NCBI GenBank assembly: GCA_020438105.1
Contig: JAGQVE010000007.1
Span: 62,001 to 126,000, forward strand
Direction: 5' to 3'
Length of the DNA: 64,000 nucleotides
Origin: Bacteroidales bacterium
GTDB lineage: Bacteria > Bacteroidota > Bacteroidia > Bacteroidales > JAADJA01
Of this stretch, positions 52,884 to 61,237 are shown piece after piece. The notes below the pieces were generated by a model that did not search any database, had not been told where the DNA came from, and saw only the letters and a list, made by a program, of their open reading frames with translations. Both the position numbers and the translations under genes were made by a program. Each line of letters starts with the position of its first letter. Positions within the stretch are counted from its first letter, which is position 1.

Positions 52884-55725
52884 ATCCCCTGTTGCATAAA
52901 CCTTTGAAAAGACAATAGCCACAAACCTTGATGTCATCCGTTTGTAAAAAAGGCTTTTCAACATCAAAAATACCGGCAATAAGATGATCCAATATTTCTT
53001 TGAATGAGCCAAATTCATCATCTTCACCTGCAGGCTCTTCGGCCTTCATAAACCCGGTACTAAGATTGCGCAGCGAAATAATACCACTATCGGGATTTTG
53101 GATTTCGGGATTTTCCTTTTCAAATAAATATTTGTAAAAAAGTAATTGGAAGCTTTTATCAAGATTTGGCCGTTCCAATAATAAATGCCACGACTTAAAT
53201 TTCAAATCCAGCGGTGCCACACGACCGGTTTTATAATCGATGATTCGTGTAACTCCGTTAAGATTATCTATGCGATCAAAAAAACCTTTCAGCTTTATTT
53301 CAATATTTTTTGTTTCTTCCAATCCCTTGTATTCCGTTTCAAATCTTTTTTCAAGCCCCTTGATACGCAGCGAGGTTTTTTCTGCATTGATTTGTTTTAA
53401 TTCATGGTTTAGAAAATTTTGGACATATGACTCTGCAACCTTTAATATCAGCAGGTTTTTACCATGATCTATATCACCACCTGGGTAGTTTTTTTCAAAT
53501 GATCTGCGTATGAAGTTGATTGCATTTTTCTTCATGTTTTGAAGGGCATTCACGGAGATTTCCAACTCCAGGTAGGGTTTGTACATATCATTCAAAACTT
53601 CATGAATAACGGTTCCAAGTGTATTCACTTCGATGGTTTCTTCCGGCTCTTCCATTTCCTGAATACCCTCCACATGCTGAAAATAGAATTGCAGGGAACA
53701 TCTCCGGTACGAATTTAAGGAGCTTGCTGAAAATCCTCTTTTGGCCAAAGATTTCAGTTTTTCATAAACCTGTTCATTTTTCACAACCGTTATAGCATCA
53801 TCTGTGATATCCATCCCTGAAGAAAGGTCGATAATGCGTTCCATAATTTTACTTTCAGGACTTTTTACCGGCAATTCATGCAGCAATTGCATTAAAAAAC
53901 GGCTTTTATCTCCCCCACCCATATCATCGGGTTCAGTATTATAAAGCAGGTAAACCTTTTTGGCTCTTTGAAGCAAACGGTAAAAATGGTAAGCAATAAC
54001 GGCATTATGTTCTTCATATACCGGTATTCCAAACTCCCTTTTAATATCCACCGGGATAAATGAATTGCCCGTTTTACCAGCAGGCAGATGCCCTTCATTT
54101 ACGGCCAAAAGGATTAAGTTTTCAAAATCAAGTGTGCGGGATTCGAGCATTCCCATCACCTGAATACCTTGTAAAGGCTCACCGTAAAATGGCAATCGCA
54201 CCGATTTTATTACCTGCTTATAAACCAACCTGAGTGTTTTTATATCCTGAATAAATTCATGCTGATGGATCATTCCTTCAAGCGTGTTTATAACCTTTGA
54301 GAGATGAAATAAATATTCCAGATTGAGTTTATTGTCTGAATTGGAATCTGATGATACACTAAAAAGCTCCTTCAACTTTTTGAGCAGGATTTTAAAGGCA
54401 AATACCGCTCTGACAGGTTGATTTTGCCAGTCGGAAAACAACAAACTTAAATTTGCACTCCCCTGGTTAAATAAATCTGTTTGCCGGGAAATCAGTAATT
54501 CTCCTTCCTGTATAAATACCGAATTGCTTTTGCGAATTTCATCTACGGGCCTGGCAAGCTGAACATCGCTCACATCAAATAATTGCTGAAAAAAAGGATT
54601 TTCAATCACAGCCAAAACGTCTTTGTAATAAAAACGTATGGGATCAGCTTCCTTTCTTCGAAACTTAATAGCATTTTCATGCATATCCATAACCTTGTTC
54701 AATAACCTGGCGATGGGAGTTTGATCCAGCGGCAAACCCATGGTTATATTAAAATTACCAATCGCCTCAGGCAGTGAATTCAAAAAAGGAACGGCAAGGC
54801 TCTCATCATTAAGAATTACAGCGGTATTTGTGGATAACCCTTTCCCGGGATCAAGTTTTTTTAAAATTCCGCCGGCAATCCTCGCCTGACCGATCCGCTG
54901 AGGTACGCCAATAATTTGAATCTCTTTGGGAATACGATTAAAATGATCATGTTCAGCTATTCCATTAAAATCTTTAAAAATCTTTTTATTTCGACGAATG
55001 AAAGACCCGGCTTCCTGGTTGGCATCATCCACATAATAATTATCCCAATCCCAAAAGAAAAGGCCCTTCCCTTCAATTTCCAGCTGAACAAAAATTTTTT
55101 CTTCGGCTGCAGTTAGGGCACTAAATCCGGCCAGCACAACCTTTTCCCAGGGCATAGATACGCCTTCATGTTGCCATTTTTCGGCCAGGAAACGATATGC
55201 AAGTCCTTGATATGGCTGCCGCTTTTCGAGCAATCTTTTTCGTAATTCATCATAAAGATCACCCAACGAATTGTAAAACTGCAGGTAGTTTAATTGAAAT
55301 GGAGTAAGAGGAGTTCCATCAGGATTCCACAGCGAAATGGCTTTGGTTTCGCTTAGATAATTAAACAGTTGCTCATGATCTGCCATTGCAAGATCCAGTT
55401 CATTAAACTCCTTTAAAACAACATCGCCCCATTGAATAAAATCTGCAAATGATTGAGCCTTTGGTCCCGCAAGTTTTCGGTAAACATCATAAAGTTCAAA
55501 TTGGAGATAAACCGTATCAATTGATTGAAAGCCTGACAATTCCGAAATAAAGTCTTCGATAGAAAGCACTCGGGGCATTATGATGGGCTTATCAATTAGC
55601 TTGCTTAAACTTTTTCTTAAATACAATCCCGCCCTGCGACTTGGGAACACAACAGCAGTTTCCAGAAATTGTCCGCTAAAATGTTGGTAGAGGTAGCTGG
55701 CGATATGATCAATAAACGAAATCAT
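52882..55725 (-). CDS. AddB-like helicase-fold nuclease with C-terminal Fe-S PD-(D/E)XK domain
   Basis: A 947-residue protein. The opening AVVFPSRRAGLYLRKSL and LSIEDFISEL resemble the degenerate UvrD-like N-terminus of AddB. Mid-region segments VMGMLESRTLDFENLILLAV and LPAGKTGNSFIP are typical of the inactive helicase part. The C-terminal nuclease has GTVIHEVL (His), RIIDYKTGRV (Asp, Asp-Tyr-Lys) and four cysteines for an Fe-S cluster: one in RRCSLQFYF and three in CGYCLFKGLC. With an AddA partner it would process double-strand breaks for RecA. No addA is present in this window. It overlaps the upstream nucleotidyltransferase by 4 bases. Confidence 0.88.
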   Translation of the reverse strand: MISFIDHIASYLYQHFSGQFLETAVVFPSRRAGLYLRKSLSKLIDKPIIMPRVLSIEDFISELSGFQSIDTVYLQFELYDVYRKLAGPKAQSFADFIQWGDVVLKEFNELDLAMADHEQLFNYLSETKAISLWNPDGTPLTPFQLNYLQFYNSLGDLYDELRKRLLEKRQPYQGLAYRFLAEKWQHEGVSMPWEKVVLAGFSALTAAEEKIFVQLEIEGKGLFFWDWDNYYVDDANQEAGSFIRRNKKIFKDFNGIAEHDHFNRIPKEIQIIGVPQRIGQARIAGGILKKLDPGKGLSTNTAVILNDESLAVPFLNSLPEAIGNFNITMGLPLDQTPIARLLNKVMDMHENAIKFRRKEADPIRFYYKDVLAVIENPFFQQLFDVSDVQLARPVDEIRKSNSVFIQEGELLISRQTDLFNQGSANLSLLFSDWQNQPVRAVFAFKILLKKLKELFSVSSDSNSDNKLNLEYLFHLSKVINTLEGMIHQHEFIQDIKTLRLVYKQVIKSVRLPFYGEPLQGIQVMGMLESRTLDFENLILLAVNEGHLPAGKTGNSFIPVDIKREFGIPVYEEHNAVIAYHFYRLLQRAKKVYLLYNTEPDDMGGGDKSRFLMQLLHELPVKSPESKIMERIIDLSSGMDITDDAITVVKNEQVYEKLKSLAKRGFSASSLNSYRRCSLQFYFQHVEGIQEMEEPEETIEVNTLGTVIHEVLNDMYKPYLELEISVNALQNMKKNAINFIRRSFEKNYPGGDIDHGKNLLILKVAESYVQNFLNHELKQINAEKTSLRIKGLEKRFETEYKGLEETKNIEIKLKGFFDRIDNLNGVTRIIDYKTGRVAPLDLKFKSWHLLLERPNLDKSFQLLFYKYLFEKENPEIQNPDSGIISLRNLSTGFMKAEEPAGEDDEFGSFKEILDHLIAGIFDVEKPFLQTDDIKVCGYCLFKGLCNRG

Positions 55726-56486
55726 AAATCAGCAATGTATTGATTATAAAGATCTGAAGCTGTCTGTAAATGTTCGGGTTTACCCAAATCCATCCAAAAA
55801 TCGTCATTGTGAATATATCCCATAATTTTGCTGGAGACTGCCAGGTCAAGATATTTTGTAATAACGGAATAGGGACCAGTATCGTGGAGATGTGTAAAGA
55901 TATCGGGGCTTACAAAATGAATACCACTAAAAGCAAGGTTTATAAGTGGCACTGTTGGAACCGGCAATTTTACTTCATGGGTTAATGTATTTTCCCATCC
56001 GCAAAGTTGATTATCTTCATCAAATAATAAATATCTGCTGCTTCGGCGATTCCTCACAGCAACTGTAGCAAGTGCATTTTGCTGCAAATGATATTCTTCC
56101 ATTTTTGAATAATCCAAATTGGTAAGGATATCTACGTTGTGTAAAAGAATGGGTGATTTGCCAGCAAGGAAAAGCCTGGCTTTTTGCAATCCTCCTCCGG
56201 TATCAAGCAGAAGGTCAGATTCATCACTGATCATGATATTCACCCCAAAATTATTTTTCTGACGGATAAACTGAACTACCTGATCTGAAAAATGGTGCAC
56301 ATTGACTACGATATCATGAAAACCAAATTGAATGAGTCGCCGGATAATAATTTCCAGAAGTGGAATGTGATTTATTTCGGCTAACGCTTTCGGTTTATTA
56401 TTGGTAATAGGTTTAAGGCGGGTACCCAGTCCTGCTGCAAAAACCATGGCTTTTTTTGAATCCTTCAAATTTTTACCGGCTTGCAT
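55722..56486 (-). CDS. Sugar-1-phosphate nucleotidyltransferase
   Basis: A 254-residue protein. The signature MVFAAGLGTRLKPITNNKPK binds the nucleotide, followed by LLLDTGGGLQKA, the metal Asp in LLHNVDILTNL and FWMDLGKPEHL at the end. It makes an NDP-sugar from a sugar phosphate; size and motifs resemble MurU/RfbA-type short enzymes, which lack extra C-terminal domains. Translation may start at 56486 (preceded by AGAAAGG) or at Met14 (56447), where homology begins. The former overlaps the end of a small Cys-rich gene by 22 bases. The 3' end overlaps the AddB-like gene by 4 bases. Confidence 0.87.
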   Translation of the reverse strand: MQAGKNLKDSKKAMVFAAGLGTRLKPITNNKPKALAEINHIPLLEIIIRRLIQFGFHDIVVNVHHFSDQVVQFIRQKNNFGVNIMISDESDLLLDTGGGLQKARLFLAGKSPILLHNVDILTNLDYSKMEEYHLQQNALATVAVRNRRSSRYLLFDEDNQLCGWENTLTHEVKLPVPTVPLINLAFSGIHFVSPDIFTHLHDTGPYSVITKYLDLAVSSKIMGYIHNDDFWMDLGKPEHLQTASDLYNQYIADL

Positions 56487-56587
56487 ACACCTTTCTTAGT
56501 ATCAGCTTTACCATCACACTTTTTACATTTAAATCGTGCTTCTTTTGAATCTGTTTTATTTTTCTTTTTGCAATAAGTTTTTGACAT
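56465..56587 (-). CDS. 40-residue four-cysteine (zinc-ribbon-like) mini-protein
   Basis: The minus strand from ATG 56587 encodes 40 residues starting MSKTYCKKKNKTDSKEARFK. The Cys are C6, C21, C24 and C35, with CKKC in the middle and a strongly basic composition. The spacing suits a small zinc ribbon or knuckle. A -7 element TATTTTTG (56607-56614) lies 20 bases upstream. The last 22 bases overlap the annotated start of the nucleotidyltransferase in another frame, suggesting translational coupling. Function unknown; a nucleic-acid or ribosome-associated role is only a guess. Confidence 0.55.
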   Translation of the reverse strand: MSKTYCKKKNKTDSKEARFKCKKCDGKADTKKGVCKPVKI

Positions 56588-56606
56588 TACAAGCTGAATA
56601 TTTGCT

Positions 56607-56614
56607 CAAAAATA
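56607..56614 (-). promoter_or_regulatory. Candidate -7 element for the mini-protein/nucleotidyltransferase operon
   Basis: TATTTTTG on the minus strand fits the Bacteroidota -7 consensus and lies 20 bases before ATG 56587. No TTTG was found at the -33 position. Confidence 0.4.
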
Positions 56615-56706
56615 CAATATAAAACTGAAAGGTGTAAGCTTAAAGCAGCCACATTCAATAAACAAGGAAGGTAAGTTTGTGTTCAAGAAAGGCAATAATT
56701 CATGAA

Positions 56707-57387
56707 CTAAAGTGCATCGGCATCATTATCATCAAAAAACATGTTAACATGCATTACATGCTCAATTTGACGCAATTCACGAATCAATTCATTACTTTTT
56801 TCCTTTTGTTTGTAACGAACCTGGTAAAATGCTTCTACATTTTCGTCGCCCAGGTTCTTTAGGTTAACAAGATTGAATTTTTTGCAATGTTGTTTTAGTA
56901 TATCATTAATTATCAGATCGCTTTCGGTACTGGAGGCATATGATATTTGGATTAAATATTCCAATTTTCGGGGAGCACCAAAATTGAACGTTACTAATAC
57001 TATGGCGACTAAACTAATCACAACAGTGCTCGCAATGGCTATTAAATGCAAACCAACACCTGCAGCCATACCAACAGAAAGTGCGAAGAACAGGTAAACG
57101 ATATCCTGAACATCCCTTACTGCTGTTCGGAATCGAATGATGGACATGGCCCCAACCAAGCCAAAAGCCCGGGCAAGGTTATTACCAATTACCAAAATAA
57201 CCACTGATGTAATAAGCGTTAGCAATACAAGTGAATTTACATAAGTAACAGAATAACTTGATCCTTTATAAATAAATCGATAAACAACAGCTATTATTAA
57301 ACCACAAACCAGTGCAACTACTAAATTCGTAATTACATCAAAAAAGTTTACAGGAAACAAATCCAAACTCTGAAATTGCTCAAACAT
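56707..57387 (-). CDS. DUF4956 membrane protein
   Basis: A 226-residue protein with four membrane helices in residues 15-135. The conserved loop LARAFGLVGAMSIIRFRTAV lies between helices three and four, and a soluble C-terminal alpha/beta domain of about 80 residues follows (EYLIQISYASSTESDLII, YQVRYKQKEKSNELI). This is the DUF4956 layout. DUF4956 genes are often next to VTC polyphosphate polymerase genes, as here (11-base gap). The C-terminal part looks like a small regulatory domain. Function unproven; a role in polyphosphate handling or transport is inferred from linkage. Confidence 0.9.
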   Translation of the reverse strand: MFEQFQSLDLFPVNFFDVITNLVVALVCGLIIAVVYRFIYKGSSYSVTYVNSLVLLTLITSVVILVIGNNLARAFGLVGAMSIIRFRTAVRDVQDIVYLFFALSVGMAAGVGLHLIAIASTVVISLVAIVLVTFNFGAPRKLEYLIQISYASSTESDLIINDILKQHCKKFNLVNLKNLGDENVEAFYQVRYKQKEKSNELIRELRQIEHVMHVNMFFDDNDADAL

Positions 57388-57398
57388 ATGCTACTGTA

Positions 57399-58166
57399 TT
57401 AATGGTCCCATTTGGAACGAGTGTAAATAGTTGATTTTGTGACTTTGTTAACTACCCTGCAGGTATCCATTGTAATTGTATATTTGGATGCTGAACACCT
57501 TTTTAAACTATATTTTGAAAGGATTGGAGAAAGCCATAACGGAAAATGTTTGTTAAATTTCACTTCTAAAATGAAGTTATTCTTCATTGCCACGGTGAGT
57601 TCCTTTTCATTATACAGATCATTTAACGAAGGATAAGCCATCCCACGCAACTGTTTATCAAATGTTATTCGAACTGTATCATCAAATTTACTTAAATATG
57701 CCTCTCTTTCATACACGATCAATACTACCGGTCGCAGGTTTTTTGAATATAGCTGGTAAAAAAATCGGGTGGCATTCTCTGCGCTATTGCTTATACCAAA
57801 TTCATTTAAAGCAAATCCATTGATATGCTTTTCCTTGAACATTTCCAGTGCGTCATTAAATCGAACCGGTGCCCGATATTTTAAGATTGGAATCTCGTAT
57901 TTGCGCTTTATTTCAAGGAATACTACATCATCAGCCGCTCCTTCATCGTAACCCCGCAAGCGTACTTTTTTCCGGTTCTTAATTCCCTCAACTTTTTCAA
58001 AATAAAAATCGTAGCTTGCATTATCAAAATATATTGACCTGACTGTGTAATGATTTCGCCCTTTATCATCGTCAGTATTTTCATCCATATTGACAAATGG
58101 CAAAATCATCTGGCGCAACGGCTCCAGGTAGTTATTATTGACAATATATTTAAATTCGTAGCGCAT
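57399..58166 (-). CDS. VTC domain polyphosphate polymerase
   Basis: A 255-residue protein. The VTC tunnel-enzyme pattern is visible: MRYEFKYIVNNNYLEPL, HYTVRSIYFDNASYDFYFEK, RKKVRLRGYDEG, VFLEIKRKYEIPILKYRAPV and, later, RPVVLIVYEREAYL with VRITFDKQLRG. Lys/Arg residues in these strands bind ATP and the growing polyphosphate, and the Glu in FLEIK binds the metal. No SPX domain and no membrane helix are present; the DUF4956 protein would supply the membrane part. It lies 6 bases after the HlyD-type gene in the same operon. Confidence 0.9.
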   Translation of the reverse strand: MRYEFKYIVNNNYLEPLRQMILPFVNMDENTDDDKGRNHYTVRSIYFDNASYDFYFEKVEGIKNRKKVRLRGYDEGAADDVVFLEIKRKYEIPILKYRAPVRFNDALEMFKEKHINGFALNEFGISNSAENATRFFYQLYSKNLRPVVLIVYEREAYLSKFDDTVRITFDKQLRGMAYPSLNDLYNEKELTVAMKNNFILEVKFNKHFPLWLSPILSKYSLKRCSASKYTITMDTCRVVNKVTKSTIYTRSKWDH

Positions 58167-58172
58167 TTATTT

Positions 58173-59231
58173 TTATAAACTCAATTGTACGCCTCTTTTC
58201 AGATACTGATACAAAGTAATTCTGTCGCAGACTACTTTACATTGAACTGCCATTCCGGGATAAATATTTTGATGCCCCCCCGGAATTAATGCTTTGGCAA
58301 TGGCCATTTGTTGATTCGCCATCAAGCTCACATTTTCTTCAATATCCAGAAAGGTAGCTACCACCTCTTCATCGTATCCGGGTATCTTTAACTGAATTGA
58401 ACTTATGCTATTTAAAAACTGGATATTATTTACCTTTACGGGAATTCTGAGAATATAGCTTGAAGTATCGCTCAATGAAATAATACCATTTACTACCTTA
58501 CTATAATTTACTATACCATCAATTGGAGGCACAATAAAAAACTGGTCTTTCAATTGCTCAAGGGTTTGAATCTCCCTCTCATAAGAATCAATTTTTTGGC
58601 GTATGTAATTTAATTCTTCAGATTTCTTTCCCGACTTTAAAATCTCGAGTTCATTGCTTTCGATTTCCACTTCAATTTGGGCAAGTTTATAAGCATTTTC
58701 AACAGCTTCAAAATCTGCCATTGAGATAATACTATCAGCGAAAAGCAAACTTTTACGCTCATAGTTTTTCTTTTCAAGTTGAAGTTGCTGCTGGGCAAAA
58801 TCATATTCTCGCTGTGCCTGCAGGATAATGGATTCTTTTTCGCCGGCAGAATTCATGATCAGGGATTCACTTTCTACTGCCTTGAGATTTTGCAGTTTTG
58901 TAATCTCATTATCAATATAAAATGAATGAATTGTGGCAATAGTATCCTGAAATTTAACATAGGTACCGGCTTCAAGGTCTTCTCGAAGATTTACCTCGGC
59001 AACATCACCTCTTTCAAATTTATAATTTTTGAGATGACTGATAGCATTGGTTTTATTATTAACCAATTCACTCACATAGCTATCATCCTGACCTCGCTTA
59101 AGATGCCATTCCTGGTAGGGATAAACCAACGCCGTCGATTCAAAGCTATAATTAACTTTGATCGGCATAAACAAAATTAATATGCTAATAATAAGTATTA
59201 GCATTAATACCTGCCTCCTTGAAATCTTCAT
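58173..59231 (-). CDS. HlyD family periplasmic adaptor
   Basis: A 352-residue protein. It has a single N-terminal membrane helix (residues about 8-24) and a barrel-lipoyl part around FERGDVAEVNLREDLEAGTY. A long alpha-helical hairpin spans about 95-225 (many E, K, Q), and the second lipoyl half is PPIDGIVNYSKVVNGIIS. It ends in an adaptor beta-barrel with IYPGMAVQCKVVCDRITLYQY. Such adaptors bridge an inner-membrane pump and an outer-membrane channel, but no pump or TolC gene is adjacent. It is the first gene of the operon with the VTC polymerase and DUF4956. Confidence 0.87.
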   Translation of the reverse strand: MKISRRQVLMLILIISILILFMPIKVNYSFESTALVYPYQEWHLKRGQDDSYVSELVNNKTNAISHLKNYKFERGDVAEVNLREDLEAGTYVKFQDTIATIHSFYIDNEITKLQNLKAVESESLIMNSAGEKESIILQAQREYDFAQQQLQLEKKNYERKSLLFADSIISMADFEAVENAYKLAQIEVEIESNELEILKSGKKSEELNYIRQKIDSYEREIQTLEQLKDQFFIVPPIDGIVNYSKVVNGIISLSDTSSYILRIPVKVNNIQFLNSISSIQLKIPGYDEEVVATFLDIEENVSLMANQQMAIAKALIPGGHQNIYPGMAVQCKVVCDRITLYQYLKRGVQLSL

Positions 59232-59257
59232 ATTTATAATACCACTGTTTAAAACTC

Positions 59258-59265
59258 CAAAATTA
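59258..59265 (-). promoter_or_regulatory. Candidate -7 element for the HlyD/VTC/DUF4956 operon
   Basis: TAATTTTG on the minus strand fits TAnnTTTG, 27 bases before the ATG at 59231. The -33 half is not clear. Confidence 0.35.
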
Positions 59266-59409
59266 GCAAAACCAATTAAATAATGTTGCAGATCAACAAC
59301 AACATTTTACACTATGAAATAATTTTTGGGATTATGGTTGCTTGGTACGACAAAATTAACCTAAAGTTTGACATTATCAAAGATTTGGTATAATTCTGAA
59401 TAATTTTTT

Positions 59410-59438
59410 TGCACAATCAAAAAAATACTATTTTTGCA
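59410..59438 (+). promoter_or_regulatory. Promoter of tRNA-Ser
   Basis: TTTG (59410-59413) and TATTTTTG (59431-59438), 17 bases apart, match both halves of the Bacteroidota promoter. The second element ends 9 bases before the tRNA, as expected for a start close to the mature 5' end. Confidence 0.65.
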
Positions 59439-59447
59439 GCGCTTTGG

Positions 59448-59530
59448 AGAGATGGCAGAGCGGTCGAATGCGGCGGTCTTGAAAACCGTTGAGGGTAACA
59501 CCTCCGGGGGTTCGAATCCCTCTCTCTCCG
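59448..59530 (+). tRNA. tRNA-Ser (anticodon UGA)
   Basis: The acceptor arms GGAGAGA (59448-59454) and TCTCTCC (59523-59529) pair perfectly, with discriminator G at 59530. The anticodon loop CTTGAAA has TGA at 59480-59482, closed by a 5-bp stem. A long variable arm (about TGAGGGTAACACCTC) is present, as class II tRNA-Ser requires, and the T-loop is GGTTCGAATCC. No CCA is encoded. It reads UCA and other UCN codons. Confidence 0.97.
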
Positions 59531-59531
59531 C

Positions 59532-59562
59532 AAAAAAGCCCCTTTATTCGGGGCTTTTTTTT
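59532..59562. terminator. Bidirectional terminator between tRNA-Ser and yaaA
   Basis: AAAAAAGCCCC (59532-59542) and GGGGCTTTTTT (59550-59560) pair with a 7-base loop. On the plus strand the T-run ends tRNA-Ser transcripts. On the minus strand the A-run gives a second T-run that ends yaaA, whose stop is 24 bases away. Confidence 0.88.
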
Positions 59563-59583
59563 ACGAATCCACCTTGGATTTTA

Positions 59584-60351
59584 TTAGCCACGGGTAAACA
59601 CCCAATTATCTCCTTCAGAAAGATTATCATTAAAATAATACCCGTCTTCATCAAATAATTTCATTTCATCAGGATTGGTGATCTGTTTCTGGATTATATA
59701 ACGGGCCATCAACCCCCTAGCCTTTTTGCCATAAGCCGTCATAAATAGATATGCTCCATTGTGATATTCTTTAAATATTGGAGTTATCATTCTGCATTGA
59801 AGGCGGGATGTATTAATAACATCAAAATATTCACGGGATGCCAGATTTACCAACAAGGGGTTCTCCGTATGTTCAATCTCACCTTTAACATTATCAGTAA
59901 TTTTTTGATCCCAAAATTTTGACAAACTTTTCCATTTCCGGGTATTCCATTTGACGCCCATCTCCAGTCTGTAGGGTTGAATTAAATCAAGAGGGCGTAA
60001 TATTCCATATAATCCCGATAATATTCTTAACACCTTTTGAGAATAATTCAATTCAGCCCCTGAAAATGTTTCAGCCTGCAATCCATTATAAACCTCACCC
60101 TTGAACATTAATAGCGACTCCTGTGCATTTTTATCTGAAAAGGGCAAGTGCCACTCCTGAAAGCGCTCATAATTCAATTGGGCCAGCTTGGGGTTGATCT
60201 TCATCATTTGGGCGATTTGCCTAGCACTTTTTTTCTTTAATAGCTTAACAAGCTCTTCACTTTCCGGTAAAAACTGTGGCAAAGTATAATCTTTAGTAAT
60301 AGCTTTACCTTTAAAATCAAGCGTTTTTGCTGGTGATATCAATATTAGCAT
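59584..60351 (-). CDS. yaaA: Peroxide stress protein YaaA
   Basis: A 255-residue protein beginning MLILISPAKTLDFKGKA, the family hallmark, with SGLYGILRPLDLIQPYRLEM and NTRKWKSLSKFWDQKIT in the middle and VFTRG at the end; full family length. YaaA limits intracellular iron after peroxide exposure and belongs to the DNA-binding cantaloupe-fold group. It is transcribed alone towards the bidirectional terminator. Upstream lies a 27-bp perfect palindrome (60444-60470). Confidence 0.94.
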   Translation of the reverse strand: MLILISPAKTLDFKGKAITKDYTLPQFLPESEELVKLLKKKSARQIAQMMKINPKLAQLNYERFQEWHLPFSDKNAQESLLMFKGEVYNGLQAETFSGAELNYSQKVLRILSGLYGILRPLDLIQPYRLEMGVKWNTRKWKSLSKFWDQKITDNVKGEIEHTENPLLVNLASREYFDVINTSRLQCRMITPIFKEYHNGAYLFMTAYGKKARGLMARYIIQKQITNPDEMKLFDEDGYYFNDNLSEGDNWVFTRG

Positions 60352-60443
60352 AAGATCCGTTAAAATTTTTTACAATTAAACAATATTAAAAATATTATCA
60401 AGTTAATACTACTGTGTTTCTTTAACACAGAACAGCGAAGCGA

Positions 60444-60470
60444 GGTGGTAAAATCCAGGATTTTACCACC
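60444..60470. repeat. 27-bp perfect palindrome
   Basis: GGTGGTAAAATCC and GGATTTTACCACC are exact reverse complements of 13 bases each around a single central A (60457). A T-rich stretch follows on the plus strand only (TTTAATTTTTT). It lies 93 bases upstream of the yaaA start and 41 bases after the RsmI-like stop. It could be an operator, a cruciform or a repeat-family copy. Confidence 0.7.
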
Positions 60471-60510
60471 TTTAATTTTTTGGGCCTTCCAGTATAAGTT
60501 GATACATTCC

Positions 60511-61224
60511 TTATTTCGAAATCAGAAATATCGTTGGCCGCTTATTCAAGTCCGGAGTTGTTTTTGCCCAATCATGAATTTTTTTCGACCTGATAAATTC
60601 AGTATGGTCAGTAATATCAGCCGCAATAGCGAGCATGGTAGTTGGTTTCAGAGATTTTACAAGTGTATCAAAAAGCTGATTATTCCTGTACGGTGTCTCC
60701 ATAAATATTTGAGTTTGCCCCGATATTTCAGCATGCTGTTCTAATTCTTTGAGTTTTTTTACCCGATCGCTTTGTGACAAGGGGAGATAACCATGAAAAG
60801 CAAAGTTTTGCCCGTTGAAGCCGGAGGCAATGAGAGCCATTATTATTGAAGAGCCACCTGCAAGCGGCACCACTTTGATTCCTTGCTCGTGAGCAAGCAT
60901 AACGATATGTGCTCCGGGATCCGCAATGCATGGCATTCCTGCTTCAGAAATCAATCCCATATTCTGACCTTCATTTACAGGATTTAAAAATTGATAGGTA
61001 TCTAGTAATTCGGTATGCTTATTTAATTCAGTAAAAAAAACCTCCTCAAAATTTACATTAAATCCAATTGCACGCAAAAACCTTCGGGCAGTTCTGATAT
61101 TTTCCACAATAAAATACCGGATTTTATAAATTATTTGTTTGTTAGCATTTGACACAAAATCAGCATCATTTTGTGGACTGAGAAAGGATGGAATCAGGTA
61201 TAAATTTCCTTGAGATTTTTGCAT
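60511..61224 (-). CDS. RsmI-like SAM-dependent methyltransferase
   Basis: A 237-residue protein of the tetrapyrrole methylase fold. GNLYLIPSFLSPQ replaces the usual GTLYVVATPIGN opening, and YFIVENIRTARRFLRAIG follows. GLISEAGMPCIADPGAHIVM is the conserved core, with VVPLAGGSSIIMALIASG and FIFMETPYRN-type segments (IFMETPYRNN) after it. These are RsmI family features; RsmI 2'-O-methylates C1402 of 16S rRNA. The divergent N-terminus marks the Bacteroidota paralogue, so the substrate may differ. It is 13 bases after the PLP enzyme gene in the same operon. Confidence 0.87.
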   Translation of the reverse strand: MQKSQGNLYLIPSFLSPQNDADFVSNANKQIIYKIRYFIVENIRTARRFLRAIGFNVNFEEVFFTELNKHTELLDTYQFLNPVNEGQNMGLISEAGMPCIADPGAHIVMLAHEQGIKVVPLAGGSSIIMALIASGFNGQNFAFHGYLPLSQSDRVKKLKELEQHAEISGQTQIFMETPYRNNQLFDTLVKSLKPTTMLAIAADITDHTEFIRSKKIHDWAKTTPDLNKRPTIFLISK

Positions 61225-61237
61225 AGTAAAAACTGAT

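Noticed and set aside
54830..54838. TGTGGATAA, reverse complement of the DnaA box TTATCCACA
   Set aside because: A single copy inside the AddB-like coding region, with no cluster or AT-rich unwinding region, so probably chance.
59410..59447. Possible attachment site at the tRNA-Ser gene
   Set aside because: No integrase gene and no direct repeat of the tRNA 3' end was noticed nearby.
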